Shown in pieces: positions 41,931 to 54,528 of a stretch of DNA of 64,000 nucleotides. Made by a program: the position numbers and the translations under genes. Position 1 is the stretch's first letter; each line of letters opens with the position of its first letter. The stretch lies in contig NC_057925.1 in NCBI RefSeq assembly GCF_018873765.1, positions 15,573,568 through 15,637,567 of the forward strand, in the 5' to 3' direction. The DNA comes from Telopea speciosissima. Lineage: Eukaryota; Streptophyta; Magnoliopsida; Proteales; Proteaceae. Under the pieces are notes generated by a model. The model saw only the letters and a program-made list of their open reading frames with translations, was not told where the DNA came from and searched no databases.

Positions 41931-42818
41931 ATGGAAAAGTACCTTCATTACGAGTATTATGAGCATTTAGTTAATATTTGGGTGATGACATCATCACTTA
42001 ACTGTTCTCATCTAACGGGGGGATATGATTGAAAGAATCTTTCAAAATATAGGGAAGTTTATGAAATAAATGAAATCTTAGGAGTGATAGACATAATTGT
42101 TTGAAAACACAGGGATGGTAAACATAAATTTCCCTCTATTTAAATGGAAAAGCTATTTGTAATCAATCCGATTACAACAATGAGTTGTAGCCGGACATAT
42201 TTACCCATTTACCCATCTTATACTATTTACCAATTACTTGAGACAAGGGTTTTCTCTGTAATTTCCCCCTTCTTCTCTCTTTCCCATCCTAAATCCCCTT
42301 CTTCTTCGTCTCTGACTTTTCGAAATGTGACGCTAAACACCCCTGAAGGATTAGGCAGCCTTTACACTAGATACAAATTGAAGGGTGGGTGGCTCCGACA
42401 ATAACTTTTGATAGAAATTAATTTCGCATGACTCGCTTCATCATATTGAGTCCCTCACGGTAATCATTGGGTCCTCCGGTGAGAATCTCTCTCTCTCTCT
42501 CTCTCATGTTATCTAGGATCTCCGTCTTCCCTGCTATAAACAGTTGAACTCGGATACGATATATAGTTCTTCAAACTTTCATTTGCAGATTGATTCTTCA
42601 GTAGTAAAAAAAAGGGATTTCAATTTTATCGTACTTTTTGTTCTTTCAAAAGAATATCGAGTGTGTAGCCCTTCGCTGTGGCAGTGGAAACAGATCCCTC
42701 TCTCGTCCCAACGTTAGAGCTAATCAGTAGCAACGACAGCCATAGCGGAGCTGTTTGTGTAGACGAAATCCCTTGCTCCTGTTGTCACCACTGTAGAGAA
42801 TAAACACCCCCCCCAACT
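41931..42818. other. Intergenic, no gene supported
   Basis: A (CT)n run lies at about 42486-42506 and a C-run near 42807-42814. ORF 42144-42404 has no domain. Confidence 0.4.
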
Positions 42819-43426
42819 TGTTGGAATTTTAAACGATTTAAAAATTACTGATTCAAAATATTATTTTATTTTATAAAAAATGTGTTAGAGGATTATGTCC
42901 TTTTCTAATAGATACCTAAATAGCCAACGGTGTGCCTATTGAAAAACTAGTTTGAATGGCCAACAAACAAGTCTTGTGAAAAAAGACATGGTTTAGAGCA
43001 TATCTTTTGGAGACATCTCTTAGTAGTGTCTCTTCTTCTCCTATATAAAGAGAGGAGGTCTTGCTTATTTCTCTAATATTGTTTTGAAAACATTCTTACT
43101 TTTGTTTTCCTTTCTATCATCGTGTGTCTGAGTTAGTGAGTATTACCTTCGAATACTGCCTATTTGTAATCACACTTGGGGTGCTGCCATTTGTGATTGG
43201 AGTTGTTTTATCTTGAAGTTGAGAACGAAGGATCAACCCGGTCTACACATATTTGGGGCGTTCAAATACCTTAAGGAAAGTACGTTAGTACGACTCAACT
43301 CAAAGCATAGATTTGATAATTCAAGTGATATAAAAGGATGGTATTGGTGCTATCAATCCCTTCTCTAATTTCTACGAGGATATTTCGGTGACATAGAAAC
43401 TGCCACACAAAACAGGTAAGTGTTGT

Positions 43427-44122
43427 TGATGAACCGAAACTCACACCAACCAATCAGGGATTGCCACGTGTCCTAACCTAAGAAGGAGGGCCAGCTCAGG
43501 ACCAAAACCAAGCAGGCCAACCAGGAGAGAACCAACCCAAATCGGACTCAGGCGCGGACTGCATGACCCCGAGCACGGATTCCCCGAACACATCATCCCC
43601 GGGCATAGTCTCCCTCGAACACAGCAGCAACCACCGCCATCAACAAGACACAGACCGCATCACTAAGGACTCTAGGCCACCGCCTATCAAGTCACGTAGT
43701 CTGAAATGACCCATGTACCAGGAACCTCATCTACCACGTAGATAGGTCAATCCACCAAGGATACCAAGTCTATCATAACACTACGTCTCACAGGAAGACG
43801 TCTACTAAGTCTAGCGTGACACCACGTTTCACGGGAAAACAACCAGTCAAAGATGAGCCCTGCTACTTAGGGACTCTATCACCTATGAAGGACAATCTAC
43901 ATCAACTAGGACTCTCCACACCGCCATGCTCTACTATTAAAGGGAAGGTAATCTACCCCTCAACCCATCTTGAGTTCTATACACTCATCTGTTTTCTCAG
44001 AGAGATCTAACTTAGGCATCGGAGAGTCCTAGGTCAGAACCACACTGGTTTTCCTTTGTCACCCAGGGTCTTTTGCAGGTTACGGCACTCGAAGGACCGC
44101 TGAGCGATTTCTTGACGCAACA
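43427..44122 (+). repeat. Gypsy 5' LTR (with internal deletion)
   Basis: It begins tgatgaaccg and ends gacgcaaca. Against the 3' LTR it lacks about 190 bp of GC-rich tandem repeats; the junction lies at the shared word 'gaccccg(a/g)gcac'. Confidence 0.9.
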
Positions 44123-44124
44123 GA

Positions 44125-44142
44125 TTGGCGCCGTCTGTGGGA
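44125..44142 (+). other. Gypsy primer-binding site
   Basis: ttggcgccgtctgtggga follows the LTR after two bases, a start shared by many plant gypsy elements. The priming tRNA is not identified with confidence. Confidence 0.65.
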
Positions 44143-44188
44143 ACGACACTAGCCATCGTACCTACTAACTTGTTCTTATAATCATTCC

Positions 44189-45628
44189 ATGGCACCACGA
44201 GGTAAGAAGACCGCTCCCTCCACCAACAATGCTGCGAGGGAGGGGAACGGATCGCCTCCTCCAGAGAGTTCACGTCGCAGAGCCACTGACCATGTCTCTC
44301 TAGAGAGGGAGATCCCAGATGATGATCAAGTTGCAGTAGTCGAACCCAACAATGAAGTAGTGGTGGAGGTAGTACCTGACTCCAATGCCCCAACAATTAT
44401 GGGTCAGATCAATGACCTACAGAGACAGATCCTCGGGGATCAATAACTCTTCCGCGACTACCTAAGGCAACGTGCAACATCTCACCGTCGCAGGACGGAC
44501 CCTCGACGGGAACAGAGCCCTAGGAAGTCCCCTCCTAGGGGTGACAGATCAGAGAGGCACACCAGGCAGCGGGGAGAGCCTTCCCAACCTAGGGGGAGAT
44601 CAGCGGATCCTCCAGCACGGTCAAATCAGGGGAGAACACCATCACACCGATCCGTAGTACCTAACCCTGAAGGGTCCTTCCAGAGGTCGGTGTTTGATGG
44701 TCGACTAGGAGGAAGTTATGTACCAGAGCAAAGCCAGACTTACCGTGAAGCAAGCCCCTCGCGGTCAAGACAAGATTCATCATGACGTGACCCTTCACCA
44801 TCTCACCAACAGTCGAGACGGGAAGGGACTTCCAAGAGAGGATGCAAACGAGCTCGCAGCGAACGACCAGTCAGACATGAAGGACAAACATGGGATGAAG
44901 AACTAAACAAAAGACTCCGAGAGTTGGACGAGAAGCTAGAAGGATTGAAGAAGCAAACCAAGGGTGAGACACACTCAATCCCTGGACAATACCCCTTCTC
45001 AGAAGAGATCATGTCAGCCTCACTCCCATCCAGGTTCAAGCTACCCACCTTTGAACTCTACAGTGCTACCACCGACCCTAACGACTATATCAATTATTTC
45101 AACGGGATGATGACCCTATATGGTGGATCAGACATGGTATCCTGTCGAGCATTTCCTGCATCTCTCAAGGGTACAACGACCTCATGGTTTTCCATACTAC
45201 GACCACGATCGATTGGGTCATTTGCAGAGCTATGCGAACAGTTCGTGACCCGCTTCCAGAGCAGCGTCAAGCGAAAGAAGACCACGGTCAATCTACTGAA
45301 CATGATACAAAATGCTGGGGAGTCCCTCAGGGAGCATGTCAGCAGGTTCACTAAGGAATCCTTAGAAGTCAGAGACCTAGACCTAGACGACCAGACCCAG
45401 CATGCTGCCTTGGCTGGGGGCATCCGAGACATGGAGCTGATCAAGGACCTAGCACGTCATGAGACCAGGACTATGAAGGAGCTCCTGGAGCGATGCAACG
45501 AGTTCGCCAACATGGCCAAGATAGTACAAGCTCGGAAGAAGGCAATCGAAGCCAAGCCACAGGACAATAAGAGGTCAGCACCAGAGGATCGTAAAGATAA
45601 TAAGAGGTTGAGGACCGAGCATCGGTAG
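44189..45628 (+). pseudogene. Gypsy gag, with stops
   Basis: The frame starts MAPRGKK at 44189 and stays in one frame to 45628, interrupted by TAA at 44444 and TGA at 44783 (CGA-like context). The first third is basic and Arg/Ser-rich. The retrotrans_gag domain covers about 45030-45480 (FKLPTFELYSATTDPNDYI, then FPASLKGTTTSWF and FAELCEQFVTRF). The protein would package element RNA. Beyond TAG at 45626 a frame change leads to a zinc-knuckle-like segment in the next feature. Confidence 0.85.
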
Positions 45629-45699
45629 GAGAAAGGCGATCGCCATCAGAAAGAAGTGGCCGCTGCCCAGAGAGGAGTAAGAGAGCAGGCAATCTGGAG

Positions 45700-46756
45700 T
45701 TCACACCGCTGAACACCACCAGGTCCCAAATCCTTATGCAGATCCAGAATCGTGACCTAATCCGATGGCCATGACCCTGCTAGCAGGACCTGAGAAGCGC
45801 AACCCTAACAAGTATTATCTCTTCCACAAGGACTATGGGCATGACACAGAAGACTGCTACCAACTGAAGAGGGAGATAGAAGGCCTTGTGAGAATAGGGA
45901 GTTTGAATAAGTACGTGAAGGGGAGACGTGATGGCCGTTCGGGCTAAGGAGATCGAGGACGTGACCGAGAAAGAGAACCAATGAGGGAAGAAAGAAGAGC
46001 GGACCAAGATAGGGAGAGAGACCGTACTGATGAAAGGAGAGATGTAGCAGAGCCCAGTAGTACCAAGGGAGCCCCCATCCTCACTATACTTGGAGGACCG
46101 GGGCAAGAATCAACCAGGAAGGCTAAAGCCCATGTCAAGTTCGTGGGAGTAGCAAAGAAGCCAAGCAAGATAGCAAAGACCGAGACGGTGATCTCCTTCT
46201 CTGATGAGGACTTGGAAGGTGTGAGCTTTCCACATGAGGATGCCCTGGTCGTATAGGTAGAGATAGCCAACCGACCCGTACACAGGGTGCTGATAGATAC
46301 AGGGGCGTCCGTGGATGTACTCTCACTGGAAGCCTACCGTAAGTTCAAATTCGGAGACGATCAACTCAAGCCAGAGCCCACCTACCTTCATGGATTCTCG
46401 GGCTCCACAGCCTCCATCAGAGGCACCATAGAGCTACCCGTCACCTTTGGAGAGCACCCTCGACAAGTGACCATCATGGTAAACTTCATGGTCGTCAGGT
46501 CCGTGGTGTCGTTCAATGGCCTTCTAGGGCGACCTTCCCTAATAGCCCTTAGAGGTGTGGTCTCTCCACTCCACCTGAAGATGAAGTTCCCCACTGACAA
46601 CGGAGTGGGGGAAGTTCGAGGTGATCAGAAGAAGGCTAGAGACTGCTATGCCACCTTCGTAAAGAAGAACAAAGGAAACATATGGGGGATGGCATTGTGC
46701 ATAAAGAACCTGGTCAGTGACCAGAGAGACGAACTAATAGAAAGAGAGGTAGGCCG
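45700..46756 (+). pseudogene. Gypsy zinc-knuckle-like region and aspartic protease
   Basis: In a shifted frame, NPNKYYLFHKDYGHDTEDC resembles the gag-end CCHC finger, with a Tyr at the first Cys position. After stops at about 45945 and 46255 comes the protease, with active site VLIDTGASVDVLS at about 46285-46325 and the second conserved stretch LLGRPSL at about 46525. The frame shifts again near 46750. Confidence 0.8.
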
Positions 46757-48124
46757 GTGGAAGACCTCATCCCCTGGCCACTCAACAAGGATGACCCTTC
46801 CAAGGTCGTGCAGATTGGCTCACTATGGAACAACGAACAGAAGGATGAACTGGGGCACCTCCTCCAAGCTAATATGGATGTCTTCGCATGGTCAATTGCA
46901 GACATGCTAGGCATACCCAGATCCATAGCAGAGCACAGACTGCATGTAGACCCAACTAGGAAGCCCGTCCAGCAGAAGAGAAGAAATTTCACCCTCGACC
47001 GACAGGCAGCCATCAAAGAAGAGGTCGAGAAGTTGAGTTGAGTAGGATTCATATGAGAAGAGAAGTTCCCTACCTGGCTCGCGAATGTGGTCATGGTACC
47101 CAAGCCCAATGGGAAGTGGAGAATGTGCGTCGACTACACTGACTTGAACAAGGCATGCCTAAAAGATAAGTACCCACTACCCAGGATTGATCTGCTGATT
47201 GACGCCACCGTCGGACATGAGATGCTGAGTTTCATGGACGGCTATTCTGGCTACAATCAGATCCTCATGCATGAGGATGACGAGTCTTACACCGCTTTTC
47301 GAACGGACAAGTAGAACTACTGTTATCATGTCATGCTGTTTGGATTGAAGAATGTAGGGGCTACCTACCAGAGGATGGTCAACAAGATGTTCGAGGAACG
47401 GATTGGGCGCAACATGGAGGTGTACGTGGATGATATGCTCGTGAAGAGCGTCCAAGCCCAGCAACACCTGACCGACCTGGAAGAAGTGTTCACCGTGCTA
47501 AGAAGGAACTAGATGAAGCTAAACCCTGTGAAGTGCACCTACGGGGTGACGTCAGGAAAATTCTCAGGGTTCATGGTCTCAGTACAGGGAATAAAAGCCA
47601 ACCCATCCAAGATCAAGGCTATCCAAGAGATGGCACCACCTCGGACAGTTAGAGAAATACAAAGATTGAATGGGAGGATCGCTGCCCTCTCAAGGTTCAT
47701 GTCACCGTCAGGAGACAAGTGCTTGCCATTCTTCAAGACGTTGAAGAAGCTCCGAAGTCCTAAAGACTTTGCATGGACAGAGGAGTGCCAGAGGGCGTTT
47801 GAAGAATTGAAGGTATACCTCAAGAATCCACCATTGCTTGGGCGCCCAAAATCCAACGAAGAGTTGCAGATCTACTTGACAGCGACCCCCGTCACGGTGA
47901 GCATAGTGCTACTAAAAGAAGAGGGTAAGATACAGAGACTCATCTATTATGTTAGCCATGTCTTAATTGATGCAGAGACCGGGTACACAAGGATTGAGAA
48001 GGTAGCATACACACTAGTAATCGTTGCTAGGAAGCTCAGACCTTACTTCCAAGCCCATACCATCACAGTCCTCACCAACCTACCATTGAAGAAGGTACTG
48101 CACAAGCCAGACATCTCTCGATGA
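46757..48124 (+). pseudogene. Gypsy reverse transcriptase and RNase H
   Basis: After a linker (DDPSKVVQIG) the reverse transcriptase shows VVMVPKPNGKWRMCVDYTDLN, then FMDGYSGYNQI and the catalytic YVDDMLVKS near 47428. RNase H follows with LQIYLTATPVTVSIVL and YTRIEKVAYTLV. In-frame stops lie near 47040, 47055, 47312, 47510 and 48122. The enzyme would copy element RNA into DNA but is broken here. Confidence 0.87.
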
Positions 48125-48973
48125 TTGATCGTTTGGGCGGTTGAACTGAGCGAACACGACATCAGGTACCAATCCAGGATGGCCATTAAAGGCCAAGCCC
48201 CGGCGAACTTCATCGTCGAATGCACCCTACCTGAGACTGAGTTAGAAGCAGAGGAACCAGAGGACCGAGGATCGTGGGAGATGTTCGTGGATGGTTCGAG
48301 TAACGCCACAGGAAGCGGAGCTGGTTTTATACTCACCAGCCCCGAAGGATTTTGAATCCAGTATGCTCTTCTGTTCGCCTTCCCAGCATCCAATAATGAA
48401 GTAGAGTACGAGGCATTACTCGTTGGACTCTGCGTGGCTAAAGCCATTCAAGTCACACACCTATCCATCCGGAGTGACTCCCAGCTTGTAGTGAACCAGG
48501 TGAATGGAGAATACGAAGCAAAAGTCGATCGAATGGCGTCATACCTAGCACGTGCTCAAGAGTTGATCGGAGAGTTCATGAAGTTCGAGATGGTTTGGGT
48601 TCCCAGGATCGAGAATGCCACTATCGACGTACTGTCTAGGCTAGCCAATGATGAACTCAAAAACTTGGTCAGTGCAGTGTACGGGGAAATATTGCCTGAA
48701 CCAACATACCTGGAGAAGCAAGTCAATGAAATCAAGGAGGGGCCTAGCTGGATGGACCCTATACTCAACTACCTACAGAACGACGTCTTACCAGAAGACA
48801 AGGTCGAAGTAAGGAAGATACGGATGAGAGTTGCAAAGTACACCATCCTGGATGGAGTACTGTATAAGAGGGGGGCCACAACACCACTGCTTCGGTGCCT
48901 AGGAACCAAGGGAGCCCAATATGCCCTGGCAGAGGTACATGAGGGGATCTGTGGAAGCCACATGGGAGGATGA
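48125..48973 (+). pseudogene. Gypsy second (archaeal-type) RNase H domain
   Basis: It reads WEMFVDGSSNATGSGAG near 48275, ASNNEVEYEALLVGL near 48395 and IRSDSQLVVNQVNGEY near 48470, the D-E-D pattern of a complete RNase H. A second such domain after the first marks Tat/Ogre-type elements. One stop (TGA, about 48353) interrupts it. Confidence 0.82.
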
Positions 48974-49992
48974 AATCTAGCCTATAAAATCTTCTGATAA
49001 GGACTCTACTAGCCAAGAATGCAAGAGGAAGCAATACAGTACGTCAAGGCTTATGAGTTGTGAGCAATGTCAATTGTTCCCCCCAGTACTCCATCTACCA
49101 GCCACCAAACTGACATCGATCCTCAACCCTATTCCCTTTGCCATGTGGGGGGTAGACATCTTGGGGGACTTCACAGTAGCATCAGGCAATCGCAAGTACT
49201 TAGTGGTCGTCATCGACTACTTTACCAAGTGGGTAGAGGCCAAACCATTGGCCAAGATCGCAGAGAATGAGATGGAGAAGTTCGTCCGTGACGACATCAT
49301 CTACAAGTTCGATGTGTCAAAAATCATAGTCTCCAACAATGGGAAGCAATTCAACAACCCCAAGTTCAGAGCCTTCTGCCAAAGCTACAACATTGACTAT
49401 CGGCCTGTTTCAGTAGCATACCCACAGGCCAATGGTCAGGTGGAGGTAACAAACCAAACCCTACTGGATGAAATAAAAAAAAGACTAGAAGGAGCCAAAG
49501 GAAAGTGGGTCGAAGAACTACTAAGTGTCCTGTGGGCATACCGCACCACAGTAAGAACACTCACAGGGGAAAGCCCATTCCTCCTAGCATATGGCACAGA
49601 GGCACTAGCACCGGTAGAAGTCCTCGCCATATCCCACAGAATACTGCACTTCAATGAAAGGACATACACAAATGGACTGCGAGCAAACCTAGACTTCCTG
49701 GATGAGGTACGAGAGAAGGCACTACTGAGAAACGTGGCATACCAGCAATGCACAGTCAAGTACGACAACGCCAAGGTGCGAGAATGATTATTCCACCAAG
49801 GGGACCTAGTCCTAAAGAGGGCAAGTGCATCATAGCCACAGAAGGAAGGGAAGCTATCAGCAAACTGGGAAGGACCTTGCATAGTTTCCAAGAAGATACG
49901 TCCAGGGACATACCGCTTGAAAACCCTGGGTGGTAAGAAGGCAGACCGTACCTGGAACTCAAAACACCTGAAGAAGTACTATCAGTAGAAGT
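48974..49992 (+). pseudogene. Gypsy integrase, catalytic Asp changed
   Basis: The zinc-binding part HEGICGSHMGG ... CEQC spans a stop-rich stretch and a frame change near 49.0 kb. The core has WGVDILGDF, then VSNNGKQF where family members have SDNG, then NGQVEVTN. The second catalytic Asp is thus Asn (a G-to-A change). The C-terminal part (GDLVLKRAS, WEGPCIV) continues past a shift near 49785 to TAG at about 49988. Confidence 0.83.
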
Positions 49993-50144
49993 AACAACGA
50001 CAGAGCAACACCACCACCAACAGTAGCAGTAAAGTAGTAGCAATAGATGGCATCACTGTTTCAAGAATAATTTAAATTTTTTTTATTGAAGTAAAGAGTT
50101 GGTTTCGAAAATACTCGTCTTCTACTACTCAATCGAATCACTGC

Positions 50145-50290
50145 CACCACACCAAAGTCCGTTGACCACCAAGGCGTAATGCTACCAAGGCCCGTTGGCC
50201 ACCAAGGTCCGTAGACCACCAGGGCATAATGCCACCAAGGCCCGTTGGCCACCAATGTCCATAGACCACCAAGACGTAACACCACTAAGG
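50145..50290. repeat. Tandem repeat, ~60-bp unit, in gypsy spacer
   Basis: Units of the form 'gaccaccaaggcgtaatgc', 'caccaaggcccgttggccac' repeat about two and a half times between integrase and the antisense gene. Confidence 0.8.
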
Positions 50291-50499
50291 ACTACAGAGC
50301 ACCGGGGGTTGCAAAAGTAAGAGAACCATCAAAGCAACAAGGATCACATACATGCAACATCCACATCGAAGAAGGTAAAAAGTTAAGTACATACAATCCA
50401 AAAAGAGATCACAATCCAAAGTTCAACATCCAAAAACATCTACAAACTCATGGAGCATCTGACGAAGGAGTGACATCCGACCCAGCAAAGGACATCATA

Positions 50500-52531
50500 T
50501 CAATGAGCAACACTCTCCTTTGGTAAGACCATGCCCTCCTCGGGCACCACAACACCATCCTCAGGAGAGGCATGGGTCGCCACAGCGGTCGCAGGTAACA
50601 ACATAGTGACCTTTGGAAACCCCGAGAAATCATAGTCGGGGGTCTTCTCCAGAACATGAACTGCCAAGTCCCGGATGCCCGCATCATATATCTCCTGGTT
50701 GTACTTATAGAAGTACGCAGTGATCTCGGGAGACTGCTGATAAGCTGCCACTGCTCGCTCTCCGGCCTCAGACACCTCAGCCTCATGACTCTGCCTCAAG
50801 GCACGAAGCTCCTCCTCCAAAGCGTGAACTCGAGAAGAGCTCTCGGCCGCCGCAGCAGACGCCACCCTGAGCTCCTCAGCCATACTCCTCTTATGTGCCA
50901 CGACCTCCTCCCAGGCGACCTTATGCCCCTGAAGCTCCTTCTCCAAGCCCTGCAACTTTTGGTTCAACTGGATCTCTCGAAAAGCGTGACTCTCCAGGCG
51001 AAGCACCATCTCCGTGACACGATGCTGGACCTGCAATCAACATAGCCACAAAGAATCAAGCCCAAGTACAAGAAAAGCAACAACATGAAAAGCAAAAGAG
51101 TGAGAAGCACAACTCACAGAAACTGTCCTGGTAGAGGGTCTGCGTCAAGAATGCGTTGTTAAACCCCTGTAGGACTGAATACTCACCGGGAAGCCTCCCC
51201 ATATCCAGCCACTCTCGGCATACACCGCGGCTGGTCAACGTCGTTCCCTCCTGAAGATCCCAAGGTAGCACCAAAGGGGAGGAGGTTGGAGGATCAGCAG
51301 TCAAGCCACCAGAAGAGGAGACCACCCCTTTGCCTCTCGAGGGGGGTGGAGCAGAAGATCCAGGAGCAGTGGCGGCAGAAGACGAACACGGAAGGATAAC
51401 ACACGGCCCAGTCATCACTGAACTAGAGGGATCAGGACCCCCCTTCCACTTGGTCCCAATGACCCCGGAAGGAGAAGAAGTAGGAACTGGAGGATCAATA
51501 GCAGAAGAACCATCCCCAAGGGAAGCAGTCTAAGTACTCCTCTTTCGCAGGTTAGAGGGGAAGACACTAAGATCTGGTCGTATGTCCACTGCACAACGAC
51601 AACCAATAAAAAACACAAGGCAAGTCAAACAGTGGATACATAGAAGAAAAGTACATAAGCAAACATCCAAGAAGCCAAATATCTTACCAGGACTCAACTT
51701 CCAAAGGCATAAGAAGGCCTCGGAATCCAATTGACAAACGTTGAACGGGTCGCATCCCTGACATCGCTGGAGGGAGTTGTGCTCAAAGTCTCTCAACTCA
51801 AGAGGGCGGTTCACCCCCTTGACATCAATGACCTCCCAGGTAGATCGTAGTGCACATCGGGGGACCATGGCAAAAAAGAAGTGATCCCTCCAATACTTCA
51901 CCGAGCTAGTGATCCCTACCAGAGGATCGAGCGCAGCAAGAGACCCCCTAGGGAGACGACGGGCGAAGTGGTAACACCCCCCTTCCCCCTTCTTCAACAC
52001 ATAGAAGTAAGAGAACAGAGGAACGGTGGCAGCACGCCCCATCCGAGCAAAGAACACATAGAAACCCAGAATGACACGGGGCAACACCTGCCCAGGGGTG
52101 AGACACCAGTGCTCCAACACCAACTCCACAAAATGAGAGATAGGGAAATGAAGACCATGGGCGAAGAAAATACGGTAAAGGCAGACGTCATTCGCTTGAT
52201 GGGAGAAAGCACGGTCATCAGGTCCAGGGACGCGAAGCACAACTTCAGAGGGTATATGGTACTCCTGGCGAAGTGATGCCAAGTCCGAAGAAGTCAAGAT
52301 GCTAGGAATGTGAGCCAACTTACTCCTAGGGTCGCCAACTGAGGTAGAAGCTCTGGAGGCCCTACGACCCCTACTAGGGGCGGAACCTCCAGAAACCTCC
52401 TCCTCCCCATCATTAGCAACAGGGGAAGGCAAAGAAGAAGAAGTATCCGCGGGGGATGACGACCCCGAAGAGGACTCCTCAGCTGATCCAATAACGACCG
52501 TAGTCGGATCAGAGTCGTCCGATGATGACAT
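50500..52531 (-). CDS. Antisense extra gene of the gypsy element (PF04195-like plus coiled coil)
   Basis: On the minus strand, opposite to pol, a split frame starts MSSSDDSDP at 52531. Exon 1 (52531-51688) has a Ser-rich start and then a region resembling the 'putative gypsy-type transposon' domain PF04195 (EYHIPSEVVLRVPGPDD, then YRIFFAHGLHFPISHFV). A GTAAGA donor and CAG acceptor join it in phase to exon 2 (51588-51118), with one TAG inside at about 51530. Exon 3 (51030-50500) encodes a coiled coil rich in E, A, L and R (LEKELQGHKVAWEEVVAHK). The last join does not keep frame as I read it, so an indel or other splice is likely. Function unknown. Confidence 0.65.
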
Positions 52532-52689
52532 AGATAAATAATGAAGCAGACTAACTACTTACTCAGAACGATGACCTCCCAAGACCAAGCAATCGATGAG
52601 AAGAGAGGGATGCCAACCTGCAACCACTAATGCAAAACCAATCAAAAAAAAAAGAAAAAAAAGAAGAGAAAATGAAGACGACACATACC

Positions 52690-53130
52690 AGACACAACCC
52701 AAGGCGTGGTCAGGGGCGCCGATCGAGTACAGGCGCGGGTTGAGCGCAATGAGCAGGTGCAGACCGCAGACAGGTACAGGCACAGACCGCGAGTGGGCAT
52801 TGATCAGCAGCAGGCGTGGACCCTTGACGGGCGCAGACCATGAGGGATGGGAGTCGATCATCAGCGGGTGTGGACCCTTAACTAGTGTGGACCCTTGACG
52901 GGCGCGAACCGCAAGGGATGGGCGTCGATCAGCAGCAGGCGCGGACCGCGAGGGATGGGCGCTGATCAAGCAATAGGCATGGACCCTTGAGGGACGCCGA
53001 TCAAGCAGGTGTGAACCCGAGCCTGGTGCGGACCGCGGGTGTGCACTGATCAAGTAATAGGCGTGGATCCGTGCAGGCGACAATCGAACAAGGCGCGAAC
53101 CGGATGCGTCGATAGTGAGCAATGGACGAG
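52690..53130. repeat. GC-rich degenerate tandem repeat in gypsy 3' region
   Basis: Repeated words gcgcggacc, gacgggcgcagacc, gggcgtcgatcagcagcagg and similar, in irregular units of about 35-60 bp. It resembles the tandem repeats in the 3' LTR (53790-53945). Confidence 0.75.
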
Positions 53131-53626
53131 CGTCAACCGAGGCAAGCTACACACAGATCAACGGGAACGAGAGCACGAGCACAATGCAAAAGCCAAAGCC
53201 ATGCACGCCAAAGCAAGCCAAGTCCAAGGGCAAGGCTAATAGATAAGAGGATCAGACAAGCATGTGGAGCATAATACTCTTCATTATGACCCAAGAGCAA
53301 ACACATAGGGGACACAATAAATAGTAACCAAGCTCAAAGTCCAAGCAAAAGTGGAAGATACAAAAAAGTAAAGAATAGAAGAGCAAGAAAGAGAGAAGAA
53401 GAGAAATGAAGAGGGAAAAGTGAAAAGAGAAGAAAGGACCAAGAGTATATATTTACAACAAGGAAAAGAGAGAGAGATAAAAAAGATAGGAGGGGAGAGG
53501 TTTGAACCCACAACCTCTCCCTCACCAGGCAATTCACAAGCACATCCTTAGAGAAAAGATTATTTGTAGGGAACCCCCTAATTGGTACAAGAATGCAAAG
53601 GATACTCTCTTGATCACTTCGTTCCA

Positions 53627-53642
53627 AGAGAGTGGGGGCAAA
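53627..53642 (+). other. Gypsy polypurine tract
   Basis: agagagtgggggcaaa directly precedes the 3' LTR start tgatgaatcc. Confidence 0.8.
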
Positions 53643-54528
53643 TGATGAATCCAAACTCACACCAACCAATCAGGGATTGCCACATGTCCTAACCCAAGAA
53701 GGAGGGCCAGCTCAGGACCAGAACCAAGCAGGCCAACCCAGGAGAGAACCGACCCAAACTGAACTCAGGCGCGGACCGCATGACCCCGGGCATGGATCAG
53801 CGCTGGGCACGGACCACCTCGGGAGCGGATCAGCGCTGGGCACGGACCACCTCGGGTGCGGATTGGCCTGGGTCCGGACCACCCTGGGCACGGATCAGCT
53901 GGGCGCAGACCGCCTGGGCACGGACTGCTTGGGCACGGACTAGACATGGATGAAGACCCCGAGCACGGATTCCCCGAACACATCATCCCTAGGGCACAGT
54001 CTCCCTCAAACACGGCAGTAACCACCGCCATCAACAAGACACAGACCGCATCACCAAGGACTCTAGGCCACCGCCTATCAAGTCACGTAGTCTGAAGTCA
54101 CATAGTCTGAAAGGACTCATGTACCAGGAACCTCATCTACCACGTAGATAGGTCAATCCACCAAGGATACCAAGTCTATCATAACACCACGTCTCACAGG
54201 AAGACGACTACCAAGTCTAGCGTGACACCATGTTTCACGGGAAGACAACCAGTCAAGGATGAGCCCTGCTACTCAGGGACTCTATCACCTACGAAGGACA
54301 CTCTACATCAACTGGGACTCTCCACGCCGCCATGCTCTACTATTAAAGGGAAGGTAATCTACCCCTCAACCCATCTTGAATTCTATACACTCATCTGTTT
54401 GCTCAGAGAGATCTAACTTAGGCATCGGAGAGTCCTTGGCCGGAACCACACCGATTCCCCTTTGCCACCCAGGGTCTTTTGCAGGTTATGACACTCAAAG
54501 GACCGCTGAGCGATTTCTTGATGCAACA
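53643..54528 (+). repeat. Gypsy 3' LTR
   Basis: Runs tgatgaatcc ... gatgcaaca. It keeps a tandem-repeat block (about 53780-53955; unit wording cgctgggcacggaccacctc) that is missing in the 5' LTR. It differs from the 5' LTR at roughly a dozen sites in the first 150 bp, so it is an old insertion. Confidence 0.9.

Larger units (their letters stand above)
43427..54528 (+). mobile_element. Ty3-gypsy LTR retrotransposon, Tat-like, decayed
   Basis: The element is about 11.1 kb with LTRs of 696 and 886 bp, a primer-binding site, gag, protease, reverse transcriptase, RNase H, a second RNase H and integrase in that order, an antisense extra gene, and a purine tract. Integrase after RNase H makes it gypsy. 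The second RNase H domain before integrase is typical of the Tat/Ogre group. The target duplication is gttgt/cttgt with one mismatch. Frame changes at about 45.7, 46.75 and 49.0 kb and many stops make it inactive. It is clearly older than the copia element. Confidence 0.92.

Noticed and set aside
44034..44396. Minus ORF over the gypsy primer-binding site and gag start
   Set aside because: It overlaps the clear gag start and LTR end on the other strand.
53480..53545. tRNA-like B box (ggtttgaaccc) in the gypsy 3' region
   Set aside because: The rest of a tRNA cloverleaf or SINE structure could not be built, so no tRNA or SINE is called.
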